Assembly: GCA_035297145.1 (NCBI GenBank) | Contig: DATGZN010000099.1 | Location: forward strand, 1 to 47,357 | Source of the DNA: QHXW01 sp035297145 | GTDB taxonomy: Bacteria; Acidobacteriota; Terriglobia; Bryobacterales; Bryobacteraceae | Reading direction: 5' to 3' | Length of the DNA stretch: 47,357 bases | Shown: in pieces, positions 17,064 to 25,696 of the stretch | How the letters are laid out: the number at the start of each line of letters is the position of its first letter | How positions within the stretch are numbered: the first letter of the stretch is position 1 | Notes under the pieces: model-generated | Databases searched by the model: none | Told to the model about the DNA's origin: nothing | What the model saw: the letters and a program-made list of their open reading frames with translations, nothing else | Made by a program: the position numbers and the translations under genes

Positions 17064-19232
17064 CTAGCCAGGTGGTAGCACTGGCTGTGCGACCCACATG
17101 GTTGCCCCAGCTTGGCTGCTAACTGTGCCGATGGTGACGACAACCGGATCTTGCGCTCCAGTAGTTACGGTCAACGGCACCAGAACTACGATCTGGATGC
17201 TGCCGGCCACCATGCCGGGTGCGGCGCCCGCGGAGATCACAGTAGCGTTCGTTCCGTCGATTTGCACGGAAACGGGTAGCACGGGTTTGGGCAAAATCGT
17301 GGTGGCAATCTTTCCATCCGCGCCAGCGGGTGTAGTCTGGCCTTCGCCGGTGACTAGCAAAGTGAAGGTGGTGCCTATGATCGCGGGATAATCCGTCTCG
17401 GCGACTTGGCCGATTCCCGAAGCATCGGCCGTGAATAGACCGGGTGCTGAAGCAACGACCGGAATCGTGACCGGCGAGGACATCGCTCCCAGGTACTCGA
17501 TTTGCATTTTGGTGCTTGTTTTGCCAGCCACCTCATAGGGCACGATGGCAGCCAGCTCTGTAGCACTCGTGTAGACCAGCGGCGCGGCGATGCCATCGAA
17601 CCATACGCGAGTGCCCGCGAGGGAATTGTCGAAGACGCCGGGAGAGCTTGTCTGCGCTTTCACGAGCGTCGCGGGTCCCATCGCCTCGCCCCGGACAACT
17701 ATCATTTCGCCAGACGAAACTCCCCCGCCCACGTAGCTCGCGGCGTTCACGACGTCGTGCGGCTGGAATTGCGGCGCGGCCTGGCTCAACCGCAGAAACG
17801 TCACACTATATCCTCTGGAGGCGATCTGCATGTGTGCTGCCGGCTTCAGCTGGTGCGGCACCGGACCCTTCGAGGGATCCGTGGAGGAATCGAGTGTAAT
17901 TTCAGTGGCGGCTGAGAACGCACCCAGAGCTGAGAGATCGAGATTGATGGTATGCGGTACGCCGGGGCCATTATTGTCGATCGAGGAGCGCAGGTGATGG
18001 TTCGCCAGCATAATGACAACCGAGCCATCGTCATTGCGCACAGCCAGGGCCTCGAGCGCGCCGGAGTTGCGATTATCCAGGTGCAGGATGTCCGCGCCTG
18101 GCGGTGACGGGAACAAGTGCGCCAGGTAGTAGTCCACCCAGTAACTCAGGTAAGTGTTGCCGGTGTTGTAATCGACCTCGCCGAATTGCGGGTCGGCGTT
18201 GTAGTCCCATTGATAGAGGCTCTCGGCGCCGGCTTTGGCAAGCTGCGAGTATATGAAGGGCCGCCAGGCCGCAAAGAAAGCGCTGGTGCCACGCTGGTCC
18301 GTTACGAACGGTGTTCCGTTGCAGGCGCTGATCCCGTTGCCCTGGTCGTAGTCGGCGTTGACGTTGTTTTCGGTCACCCATACGGGGATGTTCGCCAGCT
18401 TGGGATTGGTCCGAAGCTCTGAGTAGAGGTAGTGCATGTCGGGAACGAAGAAGTTCCAGATGGAGTCCATCAGAGTCTCGTCGGTGTCCGCCTGGTTGCA
18501 CGTGGAATAGTAGTGCGTGGCGATCGCGTCTACCTGTGCTGTAACGCCTTGCACGAATGGCGGCAGGTACTGTTGCGCCTGTCCCTGAAAGTCAGATAGC
18601 TCGATGCCGACAAGTTTGATGGTGGGATCGACGGCGAGCATGGCCGGGACCACCATGTTGTATAAGCTCACGTAATCGTCCACCGCGATGCCGTTGATGT
18701 TCGGCTCATTGAAGATTCCCCACCAATGAATGCCGTACGGGCTTGAGGATTGATAGTGCTTGCCGCCGGCGTCAAAACCCCCGGTATTGTAATAGCGCAC
18801 GATGTTCGCGCAATATTTCGCGAAGTCCTGAAAGTGCGAGCGCAGCAGGTGTCCGTTTGAATCGTCCATGAAGTTGGGCGCGGTGGCGAGCTGGAGTTCG
18901 GGACTATGGTCGCCGAGGCTCAGAATGGGGATCAGGACGGCATCGAGATCAGTGAAGTCCCACTGATCGGGAGCGGTCATGGGAACGCCTTGCGAAACCG
19001 GCTGGATGCGAATATGCTGCGGCGCGAGGAGCCAGAGCGGCCCGGTCGACCCGGAGACCTGCTGGAAATAGGGGTAGTCCCATTCGGCGGGCTGAAACGA
19101 GGTGGAAAGGAAGTTCTGGAAGCGCCCGTGCGCACCGGCCGCTGTGTCCTTGTGGTTGAAGACGGTGACGTTAATGGACGACTGCGCGAAGGCGGTGCAC
19201 ACCAGGAACACCGCAAAGGCTGCAGATTTCAT
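17064..19232 (-). CDS. Secreted clan GH-A-like glycosidase with Solibacter C-terminal domain
   Basis: 722-residue exported protein. After a signal peptide (MKSAAFAVFLVCTAFAQ) comes a TIM-barrel-like region with the two acids of clan GH-A retaining glycosidases: the acid/base in WGIFNEPNINGI (E176) and the likely nucleophile in IPVWVTENNVN (E288), giving resemblance to GH39/GH44-type enzymes. A beta-sandwich region follows (about 360-480), and from about residue 490 a TIGR03437-like domain (VVNAASYVGGGVSSGEMIVV to the C-terminus), frequent at the end of acidobacterial secreted proteins. Start: ATG 19232 lies five bases after the stop of the small-subunit gene; the longer frame to 19259 would overlap it. 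Last gene of the leftward operon; the glycan substrate is unknown. Confidence 0.75.
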   Translation of the reverse strand: MKSAAFAVFLVCTAFAQSSINVTVFNHKDTAAGAHGRFQNFLSTSFQPAEWDYPYFQQVSGSTGPLWLLAPQHIRIQPVSQGVPMTAPDQWDFTDLDAVLIPILSLGDHSPELQLATAPNFMDDSNGHLLRSHFQDFAKYCANIVRYYNTGGFDAGGKHYQSSSPYGIHWWGIFNEPNINGIAVDDYVSLYNMVVPAMLAVDPTIKLVGIELSDFQGQAQQYLPPFVQGVTAQVDAIATHYYSTCNQADTDETLMDSIWNFFVPDMHYLYSELRTNPKLANIPVWVTENNVNADYDQGNGISACNGTPFVTDQRGTSAFFAAWRPFIYSQLAKAGAESLYQWDYNADPQFGEVDYNTGNTYLSYWVDYYLAHLFPSPPGADILHLDNRNSGALEALAVRNDDGSVVIMLANHHLRSSIDNNGPGVPHTINLDLSALGAFSAATEITLDSSTDPSKGPVPHQLKPAAHMQIASRGYSVTFLRLSQAAPQFQPHDVVNAASYVGGGVSSGEMIVVRGEAMGPATLVKAQTSSPGVFDNSLAGTRVWFDGIAAPLVYTSATELAAIVPYEVAGKTSTKMQIEYLGAMSSPVTIPVVASAPGLFTADASGIGQVAETDYPAIIGTTFTLLVTGEGQTTPAGADGKIATTILPKPVLPVSVQIDGTNATVISAGAAPGMVAGSIQIVVLVPLTVTTGAQDPVVVTIGTVSSQAGATMWVAQPVLPPG

Positions 19233-19237
19233 GCAAA

Positions 19238-19912
19238 TCACCCATGTAGATGTTCGCACCCCGGTGGGCTGGCGTAAAAGGCATTGCCGCGGTAGCCGAG
19301 CTCATCCAGCCCGGCGCGGGAGGTATAGAAACCGTCGATGACACGCTCTTTCAGGTATAAGAAGAAAGGAACGGTGGGGTGGTCGGATTTCGAACCGGCG
19401 ATGATCTCGTTGAGTTCCACTTGGCTGAGAGGGTTTGTATCTATCCATGCAAAGCCATCGCGGACAATCTTCTGCGCATCGAATTCTTCGAGCTTGCGCA
19501 ATGATTCCGCTCCGTAATAGTGAATGGCCAACGTGCGGTGTGGGGGCGAGAGGGCGCGCGCGGCGGCGCGAACGGCTGCGGCATCGGAAAGCGTGAGATC
19601 GATCCACTCAGCGATCTCATGCACGATGGCAGCGTCCGGCTCTTCCCCGAGGATGATGCCGGTGAGTTGCAAGAGCTGCCGGTACTGATCGGGTTGGAAG
19701 AACGCTGGCTGAAATGTTCCGGTGTGGACCTGCACCAGCTCGGTTTCGCCACCGGAAGCCATAGGGTGACCCGCGAGCGCATGGCCCAGATGATCGCGCG
19801 ACGCCTCATACACGCCGGGCGGCAACTCCGCCGCCGTGAGATCGATTCCACTCCAACCGGCAAGCACCGCACCGCCGCCCACTTGCATCAACCATTGCCG
19901 CCGCGTCTGCAC
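19238..19912 (-). CDS. Gluconate 2-dehydrogenase subunit 3-family protein, Tat-exported
   Basis: 224-residue small subunit that typically pairs with a GMC flavoprotein. It begins with a twin-arginine signal (TRRQWLMQVGGGAVLAGW), so the folded complex is probably carried to the periplasm by this subunit, since the GMC partner has no signal of its own. The body is mostly helical (YRQLLQLTGIILGEEPDAAI, LERVID-like C-terminal helix) and matches the subunit-3 family of membrane sugar dehydrogenases and glucoside 3-dehydrogenases. Start codon is GTG 19912, which shares one base with the TAG stop of the GMC gene, indicating coupled translation. Confidence 0.78.
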   Translation of the reverse strand: MQTRRQWLMQVGGGAVLAGWSGIDLTAAELPPGVYEASRDHLGHALAGHPMASGGETELVQVHTGTFQPAFFQPDQYRQLLQLTGIILGEEPDAAIVHEIAEWIDLTLSDAAAVRAAARALSPPHRTLAIHYYGAESLRKLEEFDAQKIVRDGFAWIDTNPLSQVELNEIIAGSKSDHPTVPFFLYLKERVIDGFYTSRAGLDELGYRGNAFYASPPGCEHLHG

Positions 19913-21600
19913 TATACGTTCCCCTTGCGGAACTCATCCGCAATATAGTCGGCGGCGCGCACTGAAATCGCCATGATCGTCAAGGTCGGCTCCCAGCAGC
20001 CTTGCGTGACGAAGCACGCGCCATCGGTGACGAAGACATTCTTCACATCGTGCACCTGGTTGTACGCGTTCAGCACGCTGGTCTTCGGATCGTTGCCCAT
20101 GCGTGCCGTGCCACACTCGTGGATATTCTTGCCGAAAATGTTCAGTTCGTCGCGCGGTGGCGTGCGGTCTTCCAGCTTCAGAGCGTCCATGATCTCGCCC
20201 AAGTGGTCGCGCATGGCTTTGGCCATGGCGAGTTCGTTTTCGCCGTAGCTGGCATGAATGTGAAGCGCGGGGATGCCCCAGGCGTCTTTCTTTTCGGGAT
20301 CGAGCGCGACGTAATTGTCATATCGCGGCAAGCATTCGCCCTGCGCGTAGACGCTGAAGGAGTAAGGAATCTGGCTGCGTACCTTGTCGCGCCACTCGCG
20401 ACCGAAGCCGGGAGTGGAGGCAGCGTGGCCGTAGAGTTCCTGGCGCCCGTCGCCTGCGAAATAATAGCCGCGGAGAAAATTCTTGTTCTTGAAGGGACCG
20501 ACCGTGTTCACGTACTTCGGGATGATATAGCCGCAGGGCCGCCCGACCGGCTCGCGCATGGCAGACTGGAGTGCCGGCATCGTCCCGCCGCCGTTTTCGA
20601 GCGTGGTGTGGTCCATCAGATAGTGGCCCAGCACGCCATGGGCATTACCGACACCGTTCGGAAAATTGCGCGAGCGTGAATTCAGCAAAATGCGGGTGGA
20701 TTCGAGGGCACTGGCGGCCAGGACTACAATCTTGCCGCGCGCTTCGCGGGCCACGTGCATGGAGCGGTCAATATATGCCACACCATCGGCCTTGCCCTCG
20801 GCATTCATGAGGAGATGGCTGACCACGGCATCGCTTACCAGATGAAACCGGCCGGTGCGCGCCGCGGCAGGCAGGGTTACCGACGGGCTGTTGAAGTAGG
20901 ATGCGGTGAAGCAGCCGCGCTGGCACTCGTCACAATAGTGACAGGCCGGGCGTCCGTTCAAAGGGACGGTCAGGTTCGCACTGCGATCGACGATCAGCTT
21001 CCAGCCGAATGTTTTCTCAACGATTTCCTTCGCTACTAGTTCGCCGCAGCTTAACCGCATCGGCGGAAGGAACCTGCTGTCGGGTAGTTGCGGCAGGCCC
21101 TCGTACGATCCGCTGACGCCAATGTAGCTTTCCACGCGGTCGTAGTACGGTTCGAGGTCTTTGTAGCTGATGGGCCAGTCCTGCCCGTAGCCATCGTGGC
21201 TGGCGCCTTTGAATTCGAAATCGCTATAACGATAGCTCACGCGCGCCCAGCAAAACGTCTTGCCGCCCACCTGGCGTCCGCGAATCCACATGAATGGCTT
21301 GTCGGCGGGAAAGGTGTAGGGATGCTCGCTGTCGCTGACGAAAAACTGGTGGCTGTAGTCGTCACAAGCGTAACAAAGGCGCTGGACGGGCTGATCGGTG
21401 AGCAGCCGTTTCTGATTGCCGAAGCCACGATACTTGAGCTGGTAAGGCCAGATGTGCTCAGTGAAATCGCGCGTGGGTACGCGAGGCGGTCCGGCTTCGA
21501 GCATCAGCACCTCCACGCCTTTTTCGGTCAGTTCCTTGGCCACCCAGCCGCCGCTCGCGCCCGAACCAACCACGATCACGTCGTAAGTCTTAACAGCCAT
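19912..21600 (-). CDS. GMC-family FAD sugar dehydrogenase with four-Cys cluster motif
   Basis: 562-residue flavoprotein of the glucose-methanol-choline family. FAD-binding Rossmann motif VVGSGASGGWVAKELTEKG is at residues about 10-28 and the C-terminal GMC signature includes HECGTARMG and CWEPTLTIMAIS. Between them C220-C223-C226-C230 (CHYCDECQRGC, CX2CX2CX3C) resembles the iron-sulfur motif of FAD glucose/glucoside 3-dehydrogenases, so electrons may pass from FAD through a cluster. With the Tat-exported small subunit it probably oxidises a sugar or glycoside to a keto-sugar in the periplasm (inference). The ATG at 21600 is chosen because the 24 residues upstream are not family-like and would cover the Gfo/Idh promoter gap. 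Confidence 0.85.
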   Translation of the reverse strand: MAVKTYDVIVVGSGASGGWVAKELTEKGVEVLMLEAGPPRVPTRDFTEHIWPYQLKYRGFGNQKRLLTDQPVQRLCYACDDYSHQFFVSDSEHPYTFPADKPFMWIRGRQVGGKTFCWARVSYRYSDFEFKGASHDGYGQDWPISYKDLEPYYDRVESYIGVSGSYEGLPQLPDSRFLPPMRLSCGELVAKEIVEKTFGWKLIVDRSANLTVPLNGRPACHYCDECQRGCFTASYFNSPSVTLPAAARTGRFHLVSDAVVSHLLMNAEGKADGVAYIDRSMHVAREARGKIVVLAASALESTRILLNSRSRNFPNGVGNAHGVLGHYLMDHTTLENGGGTMPALQSAMREPVGRPCGYIIPKYVNTVGPFKNKNFLRGYYFAGDGRQELYGHAASTPGFGREWRDKVRSQIPYSFSVYAQGECLPRYDNYVALDPEKKDAWGIPALHIHASYGENELAMAKAMRDHLGEIMDALKLEDRTPPRDELNIFGKNIHECGTARMGNDPKTSVLNAYNQVHDVKNVFVTDGACFVTQGCWEPTLTIMAISVRAADYIADEFRKGNV

Positions 21601-21640
21601 TGCGTAGTAACGAAGTGTACCATCGTGTGGAGGAGCGTGA

Positions 21641-22738
21641 ATGGCAAACGGAAAAGTGAAGGTTGGAATCATTGGATCGGGCTTCGAAGCGGATATTCAT
21701 GCGGCATCGTTTCAGATCATGCCTGAGGAAGCCGAGGTGGTCGCAGTCGCCTCCCCCACGCCGGGACATCCCGAGGCGCTGGCGAAAAAGTACGGCATCC
21801 CACGGGTGTTCCACGATTACCGGCAGATGCTCAAGGAAAAAGATATCGAGATGATCACGATCAATGCGCCCAATTCTCTGCACTGCCAGATGACGCGCGA
21901 CATCGCACAGGCGGGCAAGCATGTTGTATGCGAGAAGCCGCTGGCCATGACGCTCGAAGAGTGCGACGAGATGATCGACGTTTGCAAAAAGCAAGGCGTG
22001 CTGCTTGGATACGCCGAGGAGCTGTTCTTCACGCCAAAGTATGTCAAGGCCAAGCAGATGGCCGATCAGGGCGCGTTCGGCAAGATCTATCTGGTGAAAC
22101 AGAGCGAGAAGCACTCCGGCCCGCACGCGCCTTGGTTCTGGGATGTTGAGAAATCGGGCGGCGGCGTTTTCATGGACATGGGATGTCACGGGGTCGCGTT
22201 CGCCTGGTGGTTCCTCGGACGTCCGAAAATCAGGAGCGTCTTTTGCCAGATGGGCACGTACTCGCACGCGGACAAGACCAAAGGCGAAGACAACAGCATC
22301 TGCATCCTGGAATTTGAAAACGACGCGGTCGGACTGATTGAGGATAGCTGGGCAAAACCGGGCGGCATGGATGACTGCACTGAAATCTACGGCACGCGCG
22401 GCGTGAGCTACGCGGACCTGCACATGGGCAACGCCATTCCCACTTTCAGCGAGCCGGGCTACGGTTACGCTGTCGAGAAAGCTCCGAGCACACAGGGCTG
22501 GACCTATCCCGTTTTCGAGGAGCATTGGAACTACGGGCTGCCGCAGGAACTGCACCATTTCGCGCGCGCGGTGCGCGGCAAAGAAGAGCTGCGATCCTCG
22601 GGCGAAGACGGGCGCCAGGTGCAGGAGGTGCTGCTGGCGGGATATCAATCCGCGGGGACCGGAAGGAAAGTCGAATTGCCGTTCCGCCCCAAGGGCGTGA
22701 AGAAGCCCATCGACCTGTGGTGGAAGCCGGTGGCGTAA
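21641..22738 (+). CDS. Gfo/Idh/MocA-family oxidoreductase
   Basis: 365-residue NAD(P)-dependent sugar oxidoreductase. It has an N-terminal Rossmann domain (VKVGIIGSGFEADIHAASF), the EKP motif in HVVCEKPLAMTLEE with the catalytic-region Lys, and the C-terminal alpha/beta domain with GGGVFMDMGCHGVAFAWWFL, whose His/Asp surroundings match the family. No signal peptide is present, so it is cytoplasmic. Start ATG 21641 is preceded by GGAGGA at 21629-21634. It is divergent from the GMC gene with 40 bases between start codons and is followed nine bases later by the SelA-like gene. It likely reduces or oxidises a keto-sugar derived from the periplasmic step (inference). Confidence 0.9.
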   Translation: MANGKVKVGIIGSGFEADIHAASFQIMPEEAEVVAVASPTPGHPEALAKKYGIPRVFHDYRQMLKEKDIEMITINAPNSLHCQMTRDIAQAGKHVVCEKPLAMTLEECDEMIDVCKKQGVLLGYAEELFFTPKYVKAKQMADQGAFGKIYLVKQSEKHSGPHAPWFWDVEKSGGGVFMDMGCHGVAFAWWFLGRPKIRSVFCQMGTYSHADKTKGEDNSICILEFENDAVGLIEDSWAKPGGMDDCTEIYGTRGVSYADLHMGNAIPTFSEPGYGYAVEKAPSTQGWTYPVFEEHWNYGLPQELHHFARAVRGKEELRSSGEDGRQVQEVLLAGYQSAGTGRKVELPFRPKGVKKPIDLWWKPVA

Positions 22739-22747
22739 GATACGACT

Positions 22748-24022
22748 ATGATCTCTTTCGATCGCCGTTATTTCATGAAGCTGGCCAGCGCCGCGCCGCT
22801 GCTCGCGTACATTGGAGCGCAGGATGTTGTGAACAAGGCTCTGGGCGCCGTAGGGAAGGCCGGCGGCAAAGAGAACATTTATTCGACGATCGGTGTCCGT
22901 TCATTCATCAACGGCCGAGGGACGTGGACCTACCTGAGCGGCTCACTCGAGCTGCCGGAAGTCCGCGCCGCCAAGCAGGCCGCCGCGGAGCATTTCGTCG
23001 ACATCTTCGAGTTGCAGCACGCAGCCAGCCGCCGCCTCGCCGAACTCTCGGGTGCGGAAGCCGGAATGGTGACTTCAGGAGCAGCGGGAGCGATTGCATC
23101 GGCGACTGCGGCCTGTATCGCAGGCAGCGATCCAGCCAAGATCTGGCAGCTTCCTGATACCACCGGCCTGAAGCACGAGGTCATCATGCATGGCGGCCGA
23201 GATCCGTTTGACAGCGCTGCACGGCTCGCCGGCGGCAAGCTGGTGGTGGCGCACACGCCAGACGACGTGCGCGCCGCCATCAACGAGAACACGGCGATGA
23301 TTTATACCCAGTCACTCGGGAAAACGTTGGAAAAAGTCATCGCTATATCCAAAGATACAAAAGTTCCGATGCTGCTCGATGACGCCGCCGGCATTCCGCC
23401 TATCGAGAATCTGAGGCTATACGCCAAAATGGGCGCTGATCTTTACTGCTTCAGCGGCGGCAAGGGGCTCTGCGGACCACAGTGCTCCGGCGTGCTGCTG
23501 GGGCGCAAGGACCTGATCGAATCGGCCATGCTGAATACCAGCCCATGGGAAGGCTCCGTTTGCCGCGCCATGAAAGTCGGCAAGGAAGAAGTGATGGGAT
23601 GCCTGGCCGCCATCGAAGCGTGGACCAAGATGGATCTCAACGCTCTCAACCGCGACTGGAACGCACGAACGCTGCGCATTCAGAAGCTGATCGACACCGT
23701 CCCCGGCGTGAAGACATCGATTCAGATTCCCGAGGATGGCAACCGCTACCCAACCTTGATGGTGAGCTGGGATGAAGATGCATGGGGGTTCCGCGTGGCT
23801 GATTGTGATCGGAAACTGCGCGAAGGCGAGCCGCGCATCGAGGTGCTGACATCCAATAACCCGAGCCTCGTGCCTGTACTGGACGAACGTCCCAGTTCCA
23901 AAGACGCTAAGAGCGCGGACCATATCGAAATTATATCCATGACGCTGCTGCCAGGCGAAGACATCGTCGTCGGCAAACGCATGCGCGAGATCTTGTCCGA
24001 AGCACGTAAGAAAGTCGCTTGA
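22748..24022 (+). CDS. SelA-like PLP-dependent enzyme with Tat-type signal
   Basis: 424-residue fold-type I PLP enzyme of the selenocysteine-synthase/glucosaminate-lyase group. The Schiff-base Lys is in YCFSGGKGLCGPQ, with the phosphate-binding GMVTSGAAGAIASATAA and cofactor Asp in PMLLDDAAGIPP. It is not SelA itself: no selenium-pathway genes are near and the N-terminal tRNA-binding part is absent. The N-terminus reads DRRYFMKLASAAPLLAYIG, close to a Tat signal (RRxFxK), so the enzyme may be exported already loaded with PLP. Similar enzymes catalyse beta-elimination or ammonia-lyase reactions on amino sugars or sugar acids. Substrate here unknown. It overlaps the next gene by four bases. Confidence 0.82.
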   Translation: MISFDRRYFMKLASAAPLLAYIGAQDVVNKALGAVGKAGGKENIYSTIGVRSFINGRGTWTYLSGSLELPEVRAAKQAAAEHFVDIFELQHAASRRLAELSGAEAGMVTSGAAGAIASATAACIAGSDPAKIWQLPDTTGLKHEVIMHGGRDPFDSAARLAGGKLVVAHTPDDVRAAINENTAMIYTQSLGKTLEKVIAISKDTKVPMLLDDAAGIPPIENLRLYAKMGADLYCFSGGKGLCGPQCSGVLLGRKDLIESAMLNTSPWEGSVCRAMKVGKEEVMGCLAAIEAWTKMDLNALNRDWNARTLRIQKLIDTVPGVKTSIQIPEDGNRYPTLMVSWDEDAWGFRVADCDRKLREGEPRIEVLTSNNPSLVPVLDERPSSKDAKSADHIEIISMTLLPGEDIVVGKRMREILSEARKKVA

Positions 24023-24894
24023 GCAGTGTATTCCACGCCGTAGCGCTAGCCGCGCTGACGATCGCCTGCTGTGCGGCACAATCGGCGGAACACGCTGAGT
24101 CGGCTTTTGCAAAGTTGCAGCCGGAACTCGATCGCGCACAGGCGCAGTGGGAGAAATCGCCGGAAGCCCGCGCCGCGCCGGTGGATTGGACTATCACGCG
24201 CGGACTCGTGGTGCAGCGCCGTCTGACGGGGGGCAATCGCTTCAACGGCAAACGTGTCGTGGATGTTGATCTGGAACACGAGGAGAACGTGCGTTTCGGG
24301 ATTCACGACAACTTCTCCATCTCGGCGTGGATACTGCCCATTGAGCCAACGGGGGCCATTGTGGCCCGCGGCAAGGATGTCCCGCAGGCTGAGGGCTATG
24401 GCCTCTATCTCGAAGCCGGCAAGGTGCAAGTGAACCTGGTCCGGCGCTGGCCGGACGACGCAATCAGGGTCGAGACGGAGCGCGCCATCGAGCTAAACCA
24501 ATGGCATAACGTGACGATGACATATGACGGATCAGGTGCCGCCGCTGGCATCCGGATCTGTCTCAATGGCCAGGCACAGAAGCTGCGGGTCAATCTAGAC
24601 CACCTGCACGACTCATTCGAGACCAAAGAGCCGCTCTGGATTGGTGGAGGAAGCGGGCCGGAAAGTCACTTTCGCGGACAGATACGTGGCGTGCGGATTT
24701 ACCGTGCGGTTCTGACCTCGGATGAGGTCGCAGTAATAGCGACGGAGACCCCGGTCAGTACCATTGCGGAAATTCCCGCGGAAAAAAGAACGCCCGGCGA
24801 ATCGCAGAAGATCCGGCGGTACTTCCTGGAACGCGCGGCGCCAGAAGATATTCGCGAAGCGTGGCAGCGGGTGGTGGAGACGCGCAGCCGTTAG
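24019..24894 (+). CDS. Secreted LamG/concanavalin-like protein
   Basis: 291-residue exported protein with a signal peptide (VALAALTIACCAAQSA) and one LamG-type jelly roll (about 75-240): FSISAWILP, then GYGLYLEAGKVQVNLV, LNQWHNVTMTYDG and FRGQIRGVRIY are the usual strands. The C-terminal tail (IPAEKRTPGESQKIRRYFLE) resembles the linker that follows LamG in large planctomycete/acidobacterial cytochrome proteins (PSD1 architecture), but here no cytochrome or DUF1553 part follows, so it may be an orphaned module or a genuine stand-alone glycan-binding protein. Start is TTG 24019, which overlaps the TGA of the SelA-like gene (TTGA); no better start exists. It converges with the next gene with no gap. 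Confidence 0.72.
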   Translation: MSSVFHAVALAALTIACCAAQSAEHAESAFAKLQPELDRAQAQWEKSPEARAAPVDWTITRGLVVQRRLTGGNRFNGKRVVDVDLEHEENVRFGIHDNFSISAWILPIEPTGAIVARGKDVPQAEGYGLYLEAGKVQVNLVRRWPDDAIRVETERAIELNQWHNVTMTYDGSGAAAGIRICLNGQAQKLRVNLDHLHDSFETKEPLWIGGGSGPESHFRGQIRGVRIYRAVLTSDEVAVIATETPVSTIAEIPAEKRTPGESQKIRRYFLERAAPEDIREAWQRVVETRSR

Positions 24895-25695
24895 CTAGTT
24901 CGGCGTCGGCTCCGGTCCCGCTACTTCAGTGCCCAAGCCGGCGTATTCCTCTTTGACTTTGATCACTTTGTTACCGTTGAAAGTGACGAAGGTGATTTTG
25001 CCCGGCGGCGCGCCGTATACCCAGTCTTCGATCTCAACGCCATCCGGATTCGTCTCCCGCGATTTGTGCACGGGGTGTCCAACCGCCATCAGCACCTGGT
25101 CGCGGTCCATTCCCTCGAGGACGCGCTTGTCCTTGATGGCCTTCTGTATCTCGGGCGGCAGACTCTCCGAATAGAGCTGGGTGGCGGAGTGCTTCTCGAA
25201 ATCGAATATCGGCGCCAGAGTTTTCTTGACGTCAGCCGACGTCAGGTTGGCCAGCGGTTTGTGGTACAGCAGCTCGATGATGGTCCCGGTGGTGGGGTGA
25301 ACTTCGCCGTTCCCAACGGGCGCCATTCCGCCGGTCCCACCCACTTGCACGTGATCATACCAGTGCTTGCCGCTCTTCAGCCCGCCGTTAATCTCGAGCA
25401 GGATCTTGTCCTCTTCGAGCGTAACCTTGGTGATCTGCACCTGGTCGCCGGTGCGGGCGGCGGGGCCCATCTCTTTCGCGACAGCCTCCCACTGCTTCTT
25501 GTCGTACGTGCCAGTGGATTCGAATTCCAGCGGCTTTTTCGATCGCGGCAGAAACTGCTTGGCAGTGGCGAACTCGGAGCTGAGGCCGCGGATGAGCTCG
25601 ACACGCTCATCATACGTGAGCTTGTCGTTTGCGCGCAGGCTAATTGGCAGTGCCGCCAGTATCAGCGTCAGCGCCGCTGCCCCCAGGGGTCGCAT
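24895..25695 (-). CDS. Secreted protein with BamE/SmpA-like C-terminal domain
   Basis: 266-residue exported protein with a signal peptide (MRPLGAAALTLILAALPIS). Residues about 25-175 are a charged, probably beta-rich region of unknown fold (KLTYDERVELIRGLSSE, WYDHVQVGGTGG). From about 195, LEGMDRDQVLMAVGHPVHK, then EDWVYGAPPGKITFVTFNGN is a BamE/SmpA-like module, a fold found in outer-membrane assembly lipoproteins; there is no lipobox here. ATG 25695 follows the CPBP stop by a single base (TGAGATG), so it is translated as the third gene of the kinase-protease operon. The frame up to 25785 is a shadow of CPBP. Function unknown. Confidence 0.72.
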   Translation of the reverse strand: MRPLGAAALTLILAALPISLRANDKLTYDERVELIRGLSSEFATAKQFLPRSKKPLEFESTGTYDKKQWEAVAKEMGPAARTGDQVQITKVTLEEDKILLEINGGLKSGKHWYDHVQVGGTGGMAPVGNGEVHPTTGTIIELLYHKPLANLTSADVKKTLAPIFDFEKHSATQLYSESLPPEIQKAIKDKRVLEGMDRDQVLMAVGHPVHKSRETNPDGVEIEDWVYGAPPGKITFVTFNGNKVIKVKEEYAGLGTEVAGPEPTPN

Positions 25696-25696
25696 C

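Noticed and set aside
20002..20679. 225-codon plus-strand open frame inside the GMC gene
   Set aside because: Shadow of the GMC oxidoreductase; no homology-like motif and no start signal.
22748..24022. Assignment as selenocysteine synthase (selA)
   Set aside because: No selB, selC or selD nearby, the N-terminus is a signal-like segment and the tRNA-binding region is missing.
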